The notes: generated by a model from the letters alone, not told the origin. A stretch of DNA of 53,705 bases from Magnetococcales bacterium DCbin4 (GCA_002753735.1 PEAN01000025.1:1-53705), one strand, 5' to 3'. Positions 1 to 8,202 are shown, numbered from the stretch's first letter. Made by a program: numbers and translations.

Positions 1-69
1 TCATCCATAAAGAAGAACCTTGGAGGACTTCGTCCCCCAAACCCCCTGTAGGGGGATGTAGAATCAAAG

Positions 70-160
70 TCAAAATCAAAACCCTGGGGGCAATCCCCCA
101 GACCCCTTTTTTTTTTCAATATTTTTTATATTTATATGGATCAATGAATGTAACGAAGTA
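70..160 (+). repeat. Dispersed repeat, copy 1 (hairpin plus T-tract)
   Basis: Member of a family seen about eight times in this window. It has a C/G-rich hairpin (CTGGGGG, loop CAAT, CCCCCAG), then a long T-tract, an AT-rich stretch, and a right end containing AATGAATGTAAC. It precedes the first gene on the same strand. The hairpin plus T-tract resembles an intrinsic terminator reading rightward. Confidence 0.7.
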
Positions 161-186
161 GAATTAATAGAAGGACCTTCATCACC

Positions 187-801
187 ATGGAACGCACCCT
201 GGAATCGAACGAAGCCGCAATCCTCGAATACACCTGGCGCACCCAACATCAAACCCTTTCGGTCCCGCATCGCAAAGATCTACTCCCCCAGATTGCCGCC
301 TCACTTCGATTTCTACCCGATGAGATTGACGACCCCCTCTTGCAACTGCCCTGGTATTCTTTAAAAAAGCAATACCTGTTCACACGTTATCGGGTCTCCA
401 TCAATGTATTGCTATGGTTCTGGGCGCTCCGGGAAGTCGTTGCCGACCAAGCCCGAGACCTGTTGCAATCAGTGGAACCGCTCTACTCGGCGACCCGACC
501 CAGATGGTCGGTCTCGTGGCGACAACTCATGATCGACCTCGATTTTTTCCTCACCATTCTGGATAACTACCGCGAAGAAGGTTTTTTGAGCGTCGCCCAA
601 CATGTCGTATGGCGGGTTCATGGAGATTTCGTCAAAGACCCTTCTCTGTTGGAAGTCACCGTTGCCTTGATGTTTCACATGGATCGAACCTTCGAGGAAT
701 TTCGCGTAAACGTCCATCAATGGGCAGGACGTGAATGTCCAGGGGGAACGGACCGGATTACGGGCTTGCTGGAAGGAGAAGCATTTTCCGGGAATTTTTA
801 A
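187..801 (+). CDS. Hypothetical protein, 204 aa
   Basis: I do not recognise the family. The 204-residue protein is soluble and rich in tryptophan, leucine and aromatic residues, with no signal peptide and no clear membrane segment. It looks mostly helical. The ATG at 187 is preceded by a GAAGGA-like purine stretch about 12 bases upstream, a little far for a strong ribosome site. The gene stands alone on the plus strand. Repeat copy 1 lies upstream, and repeat copy 2, with a hairpin and a T-rich tract, lies immediately after the stop and could act as its terminator. The next genes are convergent pilus genes, so there is no operon context to suggest a function. Codon and base usage match the GC-rich backbone, which supports it being a real gene. 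Confidence 0.6.
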   Translation: MERTLESNEAAILEYTWRTQHQTLSVPHRKDLLPQIAASLRFLPDEIDDPLLQLPWYSLKKQYLFTRYRVSINVLLWFWALREVVADQARDLLQSVEPLYSATRPRWSVSWRQLMIDLDFFLTILDNYREEGFLSVAQHVVWRVHGDFVKDPSLLEVTVALMFHMDRTFEEFRVNVHQWAGRECPGGTDRITGLLEGEAFSGNF

Positions 802-802
802 A

Positions 803-862
803 CGTCAAAACCCTGGGGCAATCCCTTGAGGCCCCTTCTTTCTTTCGATAATTTTTATCGGC
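803..862 (+). repeat. Dispersed repeat, copy 2; terminator-like
   Basis: GGGGC, a ten-base loop, then GCCCC followed by TTCTTTC forms a terminator-like hairpin right after the hypothetical gene ending at 801. Read on the minus strand, the same DNA supplies the last codons of the minor pilin-like gene 805-1254. The encoded tail (ending GIAPGF) is almost the same peptide that copy 1 would encode on its minus strand (ending GLPPGF), showing that the coding tail is repeat sequence. Confidence 0.75.
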
Positions 863-1254
863 AAGGCCATGCCTTGTGCGGTGACCGTTGCGGTCGCCTC
901 TGAATCACGGACATAACCGAACAAACGTCCCCCATCATCCCGCAAAGGGGCCAGTCCCAATGTCCGCCACGGCAACCATCCCGCCACCACCCGCCCCTGC
1001 ATGCGCAAACAGGCATCATCCGCATATCCATCCGGCAATACATCCATGTCAGGACAAGGAAGTACCCCCTGAGTCATCAAGGAATAGGCCGTCACCTCCG
1101 CCGCAGCGCCAGCCAACCGCCGCATCGTCCCCTCCCGCTCGGCCAGACGAACCGGACCGGGATCCAACAGGTGCAACAAAATCGCCCCGAGAACGGCCAC
1201 CAAAAGCGCCAATACCGCCAACATGGCGCTCCCCGCATGATCAGAACCGCACAT
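805..1254 (-). CDS. Minor pilin-like protein (MshP/PilX-type), C-terminus from a repeat
   Basis: A small exported protein with a hydrophobic N-terminal helix (motif GSAMLAVLALL) preceded by a short leader. The G-S-A junction resembles PilX/MshP-type minor pilins, which lack the usual Glu5. The gene overlaps the end of the platform gene mshG1, so it is probably translationally coupled and part of the same operon. Start choice is uncertain: ATG codons lie at 1269, 1254 and 1224. The last has the best Shine-Dalgarno (GGGGAG) but would remove the Gly-Ser leader, so I prefer 1254. The last 17 or so residues are encoded by dispersed repeat copy 2, so the native C-terminus has probably been lost or replaced. 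Role by family: priming or capping pilus assembly. This is inferred from the N-terminus and neighbours; sequence similarity alone is weak. Confidence 0.55.
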   Translation of the reverse strand: MCGSDHAGSAMLAVLALLVAVLGAILLHLLDPGPVRLAEREGTMRRLAGAAAEVTAYSLMTQGVLPCPDMDVLPDGYADDACLRMQGRVVAGWLPWRTLGLAPLRDDGGRLFGYVRDSEATATVTAQGMALPIKIIERKKGPQGIAPGF

Positions 1255-2446
1255 GGCTGATGGTTTCATAAATGGGACCGAATACCGACAGGATCACCCA
1301 CCCCAACAAGCCCCCCATCACCAACGTCAAAACCGGCTCCACCATCGCCTGCAAACCGTCAATGCGTTCCCGAACCTCCCGATCCAGAAAATAACTGACA
1401 TGTTCCATGGCCCCATCCAATTGACCACTCGCCTCGCCCGCCTCCAACAAACGTGGCAACGGCGGCGGCAAAACCGCCTCGTCGCGCAACGCCGCACTGA
1501 CTGCCTGACCTTCCGCCACCCGATCATGGACCCGCCGGATCAACTGGGAAAGAACCTTGTTGGCCGTCAGGCGTTCATTGATGGCCAAGGCATCCAATAC
1601 CGGAATCCCCGCACGATACATCAAGGTGAAATGGGTGGTGAAACGGACCAGAAAAAATTTGCGGATCAACGGTCCAACCAACCAAACCCGAAGCAACCAC
1701 GCATCCAACCCCACATCAAGCTCGGGACTGAAACGACGCACATACCCCAAACCAGCCACCAGGCCCACAGGAATCAAAATCATCAACCACCACCAATGCA
1801 CGACAATACGACTCACTTCAAACAATATCAGGGTATACAATGGAATCTCCCCCCCCATCTTGGGGATGAACTCCATCAATCGTGGGGCGAGAAAGAGCAT
1901 CAGAAAGAAAAACAACGCCATCACCACCAAACCCACGATGGCGGGATAACGGATCGCCTGCACCGCCCGCGAAGCCAGTTCATCCTCCCATTTGAGGTTG
2001 TCGGCCAAGGCCCGGAAAATTCCTGTCAGTTGTCCAGTTTTCTCCCCGACCTGCACCAGACTGGAAAAAACGGAGGGAAAAAGTTCAGGATAGGGAACCA
2101 TCGCTTCCGACAGCCCCTTGCCGCCGCGAATATCCTCGGTAATGGCAGCCATGACATCGCGAAATCTTGGATGGGGCAAGGAACGACGGATTTCATCGAT
2201 GGCATCGGGAATGGAGGCTCCCGCCTTGAGCATTTGTTCCATATGCAGGCAAAAGAGAATCAACAATTTTCGCCCGATGATCCGGCGGCGGGAACGTAGC
2301 TGATGTTGTTCGGAGGAGCGGATATCGATCAACCACAACCCCATGCGTGACAATTTAAGCTCCAGGTCCTTGGTGTTGAGCGCCTGGATCCTGCCGTGCG
2401 AAATCCGCCCTTTCTTGTCAGCGGCCCGATACAGGAATTCACCCAT
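1241..2446 (-). CDS. Type IV pilus/T2SS inner-membrane platform protein (MshG/PilC/GspF family), copy 1
   Basis: Polytopic platform protein that couples the assembly ATPase to pilin insertion. It has the usual family layout: a short cytoplasmic N-terminus (MGEFLYRAADKKG), two GspF domains each with a conserved helical bundle, a first membrane segment near residues 165-190, a second near 215-240, and a last near the C-terminus (VLTLVMGGLLGWVILSVFGP). About 401 residues, normal for the family. I take the ATG at 2446, which overlaps the stop of the upstream ATPase gene by 8 bases (ATGGGTGA) and gives the typical N-terminus; a longer reading starts 21 bases earlier. It forms an operon with ATPase E1 upstream and the minor pilin gene downstream. 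A second, clearly paralogous gene lies at 26464-27669, and both end in a similar ILSVxGPIY motif. Confidence 0.92.
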   Translation of the reverse strand: MGEFLYRAADKKGRISHGRIQALNTKDLELKLSRMGLWLIDIRSSEQHQLRSRRRIIGRKLLILFCLHMEQMLKAGASIPDAIDEIRRSLPHPRFRDVMAAITEDIRGGKGLSEAMVPYPELFPSVFSSLVQVGEKTGQLTGIFRALADNLKWEDELASRAVQAIRYPAIVGLVVMALFFFLMLFLAPRLMEFIPKMGGEIPLYTLILFEVSRIVVHWWWLMILIPVGLVAGLGYVRRFSPELDVGLDAWLLRVWLVGPLIRKFFLVRFTTHFTLMYRAGIPVLDALAINERLTANKVLSQLIRRVHDRVAEGQAVSAALRDEAVLPPPLPRLLEAGEASGQLDGAMEHVSYFLDREVRERIDGLQAMVEPVLTLVMGGLLGWVILSVFGPIYETISHVRF

Positions 2447-5189
2447 GCGCCGGCTCCACGGCCACATCCCCCAAGGCCATCAAATCAACCGATCGCGCCA
2501 GTTCCTCCAAGGTCGTCAAACCATTTCTGACCCGATCAATGCCATCCATGGCCATGGTACGAAACCCCAGCGTGCGGCCATGGGCGAGGAACTCCCTGCG
2601 TGGCGCCCCGGTATAGATCAATTCATCAAAGGTATCATCCACCCGCAATACCTCCATCACCGGCAACCGGCCCCGATATCCCGAACCGTAACATTCATCA
2701 CACCCCCCTGCCCGATAAACCACCCCCTCTTCCTCCTCCGCAAACCCCAGGATGCGGCGTTCGTCATCCGTAGCCAGTGCCCACTTGCGGCATACAGGAC
2801 ATAGTTTGCGTACCAAACGTTGCGCGATGATGCAATTGATGTTGCCGATGAGAAAATCCTTCTGTGCCCCCAGGTTCATCAAACGCGGCAGCGTTCCCAG
2901 GGTGGAATTGGCATGCAGCGTGGTCAATACCTGATGCCCGGTCATTGCGGCCTGGAGGGCCATGTTGGCGGTTTCACTGTCGTGAATTTCTCCCACCAGG
3001 ATCACGTCGGGATCCTGCCAGAGCAACGAACGAATGCCGGAAGCATAATCAAGCCCCACCGCCTTGTTGACGTTGGTCTGCAAAATGGTGGACATGGGAT
3101 ATTCCACCGGATCCTCGAGGGTCATGACGTTGATGCCGACATTATTGAGATGATTGATCATGGAATACAAGGTGGTGGTCTTGCCGCTGCCGGTTGGACC
3201 GGTTACCAGGATCAATCCCATGTTGCGATGCAAGGCACGATGGAGTTCTTCCAGATTGTGCGGCGTCAGCCCCAGTTCGTCGAGGGAACGGACCTCGCGA
3301 CGCAGATCGAGAATCCTGAAAACGGCGTTTTCCCCATTGATCGTGGGTTGAATGGAAATGCGAAAACTTACCTTTTGTCCCGCCACTTCAAGGCTGATGT
3401 AACCATCCTGGGGAATCCTGGTTTCGGCAATGTTCATTCCCCCCATGACCTTGATGCGTACCATGAGGCTGGGGAGAATATGCTTGTGAAAGCTGTGAAT
3501 CTGACGCAAAACGCCATCGATGCGATAGCGGACGCGCACGAATCCCGCCGTGGGACCCAGATGGATGTCGGATGCCTCCCGTTTGACGGCATCGGTCAAC
3601 AGGGCATCCACCAGCCGCACCATGGGATGGCTGAACTCTGCCGCCGGATCAACCAGGGATTCCAGATCGACCTCCCCGGTTTCCAACTCCCGCAGGATCC
3701 CCTCGACCGACAGTTCATTGCCATAATAATGGTCGATGGCCCCTGCAACATCCGCCTCGCCCGCCAGCCTGGGCAGGACCGTCGCCCCTGGTTCCAACCG
3801 CGCCTGTAACAGATCGAGTACCGAGGCATTCATGGGATTGGCCATGGCCACGATCATCTGTTTTTTTTCCCGATCATAAAGGATGGGAAGAATTCCATGC
3901 CGCTGGGCAAACCGTTTGGGCACCATGGCCAGGGCCTCGGGTTGAGGCGACACTTCGACCAGATCAACCGATTCATGATTCAATGCTTCGGCCAGCACCC
4001 CCCGCAGACGCGATTCCGCCACCAACCCCAACCGGACAACGATACGACCCAACGATTCAGAAGAACGCTTTTGTTCCGCCAAGGCAGTCTGCAACTGATC
4101 CTGGGAGATCAAACCCCGCTCCAACAGCAAATCACCCAATCGCCGTGGCGGCTGTTCCCCTGTTCCCAACCCTGCCGGAGACGCATCATCGCCCCCAACC
4201 TTGGGTGATCTCCGCCAGCGATTGATAAAACATTTGAGCCAGAACGATTGCGGTTGAAACTCATTCAAGTTGCCATAGTGACTTCGAGGGGGTCTTTGCA
4301 ACAACAATTGCGCAGTCAACAGTTCCAACCCCCCCCTTTGCCAACCTTCACCGATCCCTAACGACCGTGCCAGGATCTCCACATCCACCGCCGTATAACG
4401 CGCCCCCACCAACGAACCCGCCAATGCGGTCACTTCGCGTGAACACGCAGCTGGCGCGAGGAAAAACAGATCGAACGATTGCCCCCGTTCCAAAATTTTC
4501 AAACTCGACAAATACCCCTGGGTCCGAAGCAATTCCTGGAAGATGATATCAGCACCCGCTTCTCCCATGGCAACCCGCATCGGAGTCATACGGCTGATCT
4601 GGGTACGGCCCCGGACAAAATAAGTCTGCCGCAGGCCAAACGAATTCAATATCGCAAGCAATGCCCGTTCCGACCCCCGGTTGATCCGCCGCAACAATTG
4701 ACGCATCAACAATTGCTGCGACCACAATCCCACCACCACCACCTTGCGTTCCCGCAGGATTGTCAACCAGGGGGTGATCAACCCCGGATTGACCAGCCCC
4801 GAATAAAGGATCCGTTCACCGTCCATTCCCTTTCCCTGGGAGACCGCCCGGCGATAGGGCGTCGCCATGAACAACCGCTCCAGTCGCCGATCCAGAACCC
4901 GTTTGCGATCCCCTCCCCGCAAACGCGGAATCAACTCCCCTTTCATTTCCTCTTCGATCACGTCCACCAAGACAAACACGGGATGGCCATCGTTTTTATC
5001 CTGCAAAAATTTTTCAAATCCAGCATGCCCTTCCTCATCCTGGGCAAACCGGCCCTGTTCTTCGAATACGCCATTGTCCCAGTGGTACACCACCAACCGT
5101 TCCCGGGAGACCACCAACAGACGGGAACTCATCTTACGGTCCGGCAGCAAGGTCAGAGGATTTTCAAACAGCGCTGAGATCAAAGACAT
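2439..5189 (-). CDS. MshE/PilB-type assembly ATPase with an N-terminal MshI/PilM-like domain (fusion)
   Basis: Cytoplasmic motor ATPase for pilus assembly. Counting from the ATG at 5189: residues about 20-325 form an extra domain, about 350-490 an MshEN domain (motif RLGDLLLERGLI), and about 505-900 the GspE/PilB ATPase. The ATPase has Walker A GPTGSGKT (about 664-671), Walker B/Asp box ILVGEIHD, His box GHQVLTTLHAN, and a four-cysteine zinc site (about 797, 800, 830, 833). Usual PilB/MshE length is about 570 residues; this is about 916. The extra domain aligns by eye along its whole length with the cytoplasmic part of the MshI-like protein at 24824-26467: VLVDVIEEE vs LLVDLVEEE, LYSGLVNPGL vs LLSGITDPDL, PPRSHYGN vs RPRNHYAN. 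It stops where that protein enters the membrane. The Asp box has H where GEIRD is usual. Start: the ATG at 5189 has AGGTGA 11 bases upstream; a GTG at 5204 is in frame. Confidence 0.93.
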   Translation of the reverse strand: MSLISALFENPLTLLPDRKMSSRLLVVSRERLVVYHWDNGVFEEQGRFAQDEEGHAGFEKFLQDKNDGHPVFVLVDVIEEEMKGELIPRLRGGDRKRVLDRRLERLFMATPYRRAVSQGKGMDGERILYSGLVNPGLITPWLTILRERKVVVVGLWSQQLLMRQLLRRINRGSERALLAILNSFGLRQTYFVRGRTQISRMTPMRVAMGEAGADIIFQELLRTQGYLSSLKILERGQSFDLFFLAPAACSREVTALAGSLVGARYTAVDVEILARSLGIGEGWQRGGLELLTAQLLLQRPPRSHYGNLNEFQPQSFWLKCFINRWRRSPKVGGDDASPAGLGTGEQPPRRLGDLLLERGLISQDQLQTALAEQKRSSESLGRIVVRLGLVAESRLRGVLAEALNHESVDLVEVSPQPEALAMVPKRFAQRHGILPILYDREKKQMIVAMANPMNASVLDLLQARLEPGATVLPRLAGEADVAGAIDHYYGNELSVEGILRELETGEVDLESLVDPAAEFSHPMVRLVDALLTDAVKREASDIHLGPTAGFVRVRYRIDGVLRQIHSFHKHILPSLMVRIKVMGGMNIAETRIPQDGYISLEVAGQKVSFRISIQPTINGENAVFRILDLRREVRSLDELGLTPHNLEELHRALHRNMGLILVTGPTGSGKTTTLYSMINHLNNVGINVMTLEDPVEYPMSTILQTNVNKAVGLDYASGIRSLLWQDPDVILVGEIHDSETANMALQAAMTGHQVLTTLHANSTLGTLPRLMNLGAQKDFLIGNINCIIAQRLVRKLCPVCRKWALATDDERRILGFAEEEEGVVYRAGGCDECYGSGYRGRLPVMEVLRVDDTFDELIYTGAPRREFLAHGRTLGFRTMAMDGIDRVRNGLTTLEELARSVDLMALGDVAVEPAHG

Positions 5190-5205
5190 GGGCAAGGTTC
5201 TCACC

Positions 5206-5276
5206 TAAAGAAAAATAAAAACCCCGGGGGCGAAATCCCCCATCATTCCCGCAAAAGCGGGAATCCTTTTTTTTTC
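5206..5276 (+). repeat. Partial dispersed repeat (copy 3) with a dRS3-like hairpin and T-tract
   Basis: Holds AAAACCCCGGGGGCGAAATCCCCC, broken up here as AAAACCCC, GGGGGC and ATCCCCC, resembling the left half of the dispersed repeat. It continues into a perfect 8-bp stem (ATTCCCGC, loop AAAA, GCGGGAAT, 5245-5264) and nine T residues. This is an intrinsic-terminator shape reading rightward, placed in the divergent gap between ATPase E1 and the ExeA/MshM-like gene. The core fits the pattern ATTCCC-N8-GGGAAT. Confidence 0.65.
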
Positions 5277-5341
5277 CTAATCATGGCCTGAATTTCATGT
5301 TACGTTCAGTTTTTCCTTCCAGACAGGCAGAGTCTCATGCC

Positions 5342-6859
5342 ATGTATCATGAACATTTTGGACTCGATGAGCCCCCTTTTCGCAATACCCCCGATACCCG
5401 TGTTTTTTACTCCGGCAGCAAACGGGGTGCCATCCTCGAAGCCATGGAATATGCCCTCCTCCAGGGAGAAGGGATCCTCAAGGTCGTCGGGGAAGTCGGC
5501 AGCGGCAAAACCATGCTGTGCCGCATGCTGGAAAGCCGCCTGGCGGGAAAGATGGAAACCGTCTTCATCGCCAATCCCAGCCTGACCCCGGATACGATTA
5601 TTTACGCCATCGCCGTCGAACTCAACGTCACCATTGCGGAGAAAAACGACCGGTTTCAGGTGCTTCAGTCGCTGCAACGCCTGCTGTTGAAAAAACATGC
5701 CGAGGGTCGCCATGTCGTCGTACTGGTAGAAGAAGCCCAGGGAATGCCCTTGGCAACGCTGGAAGAAATCCGTCTGCTCAGCAACCTGGAAACCACCCGT
5801 GCCAAGTTGCTGCAACTGGTCCTGTTCGGTCAACCCGAACTGGACCTCAACCTGGCACACCCCTCCATTCGTCAACTCAAGGAACGGATCGCCTATCAGT
5901 TCGACCTGCCCCGGTTCAGCCCGAAGGAGTGCGAAGAATACCTCGGCATGCGCATGCGTGCCGCAGGCTATCGCGGTCCAACCCTTTTTTCACCCAAAAC
6001 CTGCCGCGCCATCTGCAAACAATCGGAAGGGTTGACCCGGCGCATCAACATGCTGGCGGATAAAGCCCTGATGTGCGCCTATATCGACAAGAAGGACCAC
6101 GTCACCCCGCGACATGTCCGACAGGCCACCAAGGAAAACAGGTTGACCCCTTTGAGTGTCCAACGGCGTATCACCCCCCTGATCCTTCTGCTCGCCCTGA
6201 CAGCAATCGCCATCGCCGGGATGACCGGGTTTTATCTGGCCAACCGGTTTCAAACCGAAACGATCACCGCCACACACCAAACCGTCATCAACACGCCCCC
6301 AGAGAAAGCCACTCCAGAAACGCGACAAGAACCCGGGGTCGCCAAACAACCCGATCCCCAACCCTCATCCACCCCCCCTCAGGAAGCCACTCCGGAATCC
6401 CTGCCACCACCGCTGCCCGAGGTGAAACCACGTCCCGTTCCCCCGTCACCCGAAAGCACATCGGCCCACGCCATCAGTGGCAGCAAAGAAACCTTCCCGC
6501 CTCTGACCTCTGATGAACTGCGCCACCTCCTGGAACAAAAACTGAACGCCACCAACCAATGGCTCAAAACCGCCGACGCCAAACACTATACCCTGCAAAT
6601 CACCCGTTTGCCCAACAGGCTGGGAACCTGGCTTCAGGAAATGATCATGATTGAAACCCACCTGAAAGGACGGTTGTTCATTCGTCCCACAACCGTCAAC
6701 GGCCAATCCTTTTATACCATCTATTACAACGATTATGCTTCCGAAATCGCCGCCCGCCAAGCCATTGAACACCTGCCGCAACGCCTGCGCCAGTTCCATC
6801 CCGTGATCCAGCGAGTGGCACAGGTCATGAATCCAAATGGACCGGGAGACAAAAAATAA
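5342..6859 (+). CDS. ExeA/MshM-like AAA+ ATPase with membrane anchor and SPOR-like C-terminus
   Basis: Single-pass inner-membrane ATPase likely to help place the pilus secretin or machine through peptidoglycan, as ExeA/GspA does in type II secretion. Counting from the ATG at 5342: an N-terminal MYHEHFGLDEPPF motif typical of MshM/ExeA, an AAA+ domain about 5-265 with Walker A GEVGSGKT and Walker B VVVLVEEAQ, one membrane segment about 275-300 (LILLLALTAIAIAGMTGFYL), a Pro/Glu/Thr-rich periplasmic linker about 310-395, and a C-terminal domain whose end (FYTIYYNDY ... AARQAIEHLP) resembles SPOR domains. Plain MshM is about 280 residues; this is 505. An upstream ATG at 5297 is in frame but has no ribosome site and would add an atypical N-terminus. 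It is divergent from ATPase E1 and convergent with the ABC ATPase. Confidence 0.88.
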   Translation: MYHEHFGLDEPPFRNTPDTRVFYSGSKRGAILEAMEYALLQGEGILKVVGEVGSGKTMLCRMLESRLAGKMETVFIANPSLTPDTIIYAIAVELNVTIAEKNDRFQVLQSLQRLLLKKHAEGRHVVVLVEEAQGMPLATLEEIRLLSNLETTRAKLLQLVLFGQPELDLNLAHPSIRQLKERIAYQFDLPRFSPKECEEYLGMRMRAAGYRGPTLFSPKTCRAICKQSEGLTRRINMLADKALMCAYIDKKDHVTPRHVRQATKENRLTPLSVQRRITPLILLLALTAIAIAGMTGFYLANRFQTETITATHQTVINTPPEKATPETRQEPGVAKQPDPQPSSTPPQEATPESLPPPLPEVKPRPVPPSPESTSAHAISGSKETFPPLTSDELRHLLEQKLNATNQWLKTADAKHYTLQITRLPNRLGTWLQEMIMIETHLKGRLFIRPTTVNGQSFYTIYYNDYASEIAARQAIEHLPQRLRQFHPVIQRVAQVMNPNGPGDKK

Positions 6860-6904
6860 TCAAGGGGAAAGGGGGATCAAGGAATGTTCCCCATCCCCTT
6901 GATG
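6858..6904. terminator. Bidirectional hairpin between convergent genes
   Basis: ATCAAGGGGA pairs perfectly with TCCCCTTGAT, and an inner GGGG/CCCC pair extends the stem past a small internal loop. It sits just after the stop of the ExeA-like gene and just before the 3' end of the ABC ATPase gene. There is no long T-tract, so termination could be weak or factor-assisted. Confidence 0.6.
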
Positions 6905-6913
6905 CTCGACAAT

Positions 6914-7639
6914 TCAGCCAGAGGGGAAACCATCGATACAACGGATAAAGGATTCTTCCAAGGTGTTTCCCGGATAATCCTTACGGCAGTCGGCGGGTGA
7001 ACCTTCAAAGCGCAGATGGCCCGAATGCAGGATGGCCATGCGATCACACAACTCTTCGACATCGGCCAACAGGTGGGTTGAAAAAAACAACGTTCGCCCC
7101 TCCTCCTTGAATTTGAGCAAACGCCGTTTGAGCATGACGCGTGCCTTGGGATCAAGACCACTCATCGGTTCGTCCAACACCAACAAGTCACGTCCACTGA
7201 GAAAGGCCCCCGCCAATCCCAGTTTTTGCGTCATCCCTTTGGAGAAGTCCCGGACATGGCGCTTCAGGGCGGCCGGTTCCAGGTCGAGGTCGGCCAGGAT
7301 TTCATCAACCTGGTCCGCCACGAAGGGTTGCTGGTGCAGGCGGGTGACATAACGCAAAAATTCCCCCCCTTTGAGGAACCAGGGGGGGGTGAATCGTTCC
7401 GGAAGATACGCCAATCCCGAGCGGGCCCGGGTTTCCCGATGGTCTTTGCCATGGATGAAAATGTTGCCGCCATCAATACGGATGAAATCGAGCAATCCTT
7501 TGATCAGCGTCGTCTTGCCCTGGCCATTGGCCCCGACAAAGGCGAAAAACTCCCCCTGACGCACCGTGAATTCAAGCCCCTGCAACACCTCATGCGCAGC
7601 AAAGCGTTTCCGCACCCCCTCAAACCGTAGCACATCCAC
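6914..7639 (-). CDS. ABC transporter ATP-binding protein (PilH-like candidate)
   Basis: Cytoplasmic nucleotide-binding subunit of an ABC-2-type transporter. Visible motifs: Walker A GANGQGKTT (about 36-44), signature FSKGMTQKLGLA, Walker B LLVLDEPMSGLD, and H-loop STH. The Q-loop region reads AYLPERF, as in CcmA/NatA-type exporters. 241 residues is normal. The start is GTG at 7639, supported by GGGAG eight bases upstream; no in-frame ATG fits. The only ABC permease in the window is at 15987-16763 on the same strand, about 8 kb upstream, separated by the TA pair, the pilin and the Hsp70 operon. In Myxococcus the ABC genes pilG, pilH and pilI are needed for type IV pili, and Geobacter pilin loci also carry ABC genes, so a pilus-linked role is a reasonable inference, not shown here. 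Confidence 0.9.
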   Translation of the reverse strand: MDVLRFEGVRKRFAAHEVLQGLEFTVRQGEFFAFVGANGQGKTTLIKGLLDFIRIDGGNIFIHGKDHRETRARSGLAYLPERFTPPWFLKGGEFLRYVTRLHQQPFVADQVDEILADLDLEPAALKRHVRDFSKGMTQKLGLAGAFLSGRDLLVLDEPMSGLDPKARVMLKRRLLKFKEEGRTLFFSTHLLADVEELCDRMAILHSGHLRFEGSPADCRKDYPGNTLEESFIRCIDGFPSG

Positions 7640-7794
7640 CGATCACGCTCCCACCACACCCCGATCATGGTTTTCTCTTGTCATCTGACGCACGATGAGC
7701 GGAAAGTACCCGATCCACCCAGGCTTTATCGATGCCATGCTGGGAAAAAAATGCACCCTGCGACAAGACCACCGAGTCAGGATAAAAACGCAGG

Positions 7795-8202
7795 TCAACA
7801 TCGACTTTTCTCAGCCCGTTGAAACACTTTGTCTACAAAATCAAGAAAACCTGTTACCAGGAAGCGTGTTTCCTTACGGTTGATCTCTTGACCCAATTCG
7901 GGATAGGCATCATAACGAAAAGCAATGGCAAAGTCGGTGTAATCCAGCAAAGGCAGAAAGATATCCGGCATTTCTTCCCCGGCACGCTGTATAAGTTTCG
8001 CCAGTTCGTCCAAGTCATGTCTTCTGGGATAAGGAACGCCAAGACAACACAACCACCCCTTCAAGCCTTTCTCAACGGCTTGCTGAACATGAAATCCAAA
8101 TATTTCATCAGGAAAGTCCACAACATTGTCCATGGCCGTCAAGGCACGGCAATCCTTTCCCGCCATGAGGATCATTGCCTTGGCCGTCTTAAGGTCGTTC
8201 AT
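7795..8202 (-). CDS. HEPN-domain protein (probable toxin of a HEPN/MNT pair)
   Basis: About 135 residues with the HEPN pattern: an N-terminal helix with AKAMILMAGKDCRAL, then GFHVQQAVEKGLKGWL (the helix seen in many HEPN proteins), then RRHDLDELAKLI, and a motif FRYDAYPEL near the third helix. The family includes RNases and the HepT toxins. The catalytic R-x4-6-H motif of RNase-type members is not obvious; this subgroup usually has R-Y-x-(D/E) instead, so activity is uncertain. I choose ATG 8202 (MNDLKTAK), giving a 14-base overlap with the nucleotidyltransferase gene upstream, typical of these pairs. The longer in-frame reading from 8238 lies inside that gene. The pair is embedded between the pilin and the ABC ATPase on the same strand. 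Confidence 0.82.
   Translation of the reverse strand: MNDLKTAKAMILMAGKDCRALTAMDNVVDFPDEIFGFHVQQAVEKGLKGWLCCLGVPYPRRHDLDELAKLIQRAGEEMPDIFLPLLDYTDFAIAFRYDAYPELGQEINRKETRFLVTGFLDFVDKVFQRAEKSRC

Noticed and set aside
7665-7820. Minus-strand reading DVDLRFYPDSVVLSQGAFF after the HEPN gene
   Set aside because: About 50 open codons that look protein-like, but there is no start codon and no family I recognise; probably a gene remnant or chance.
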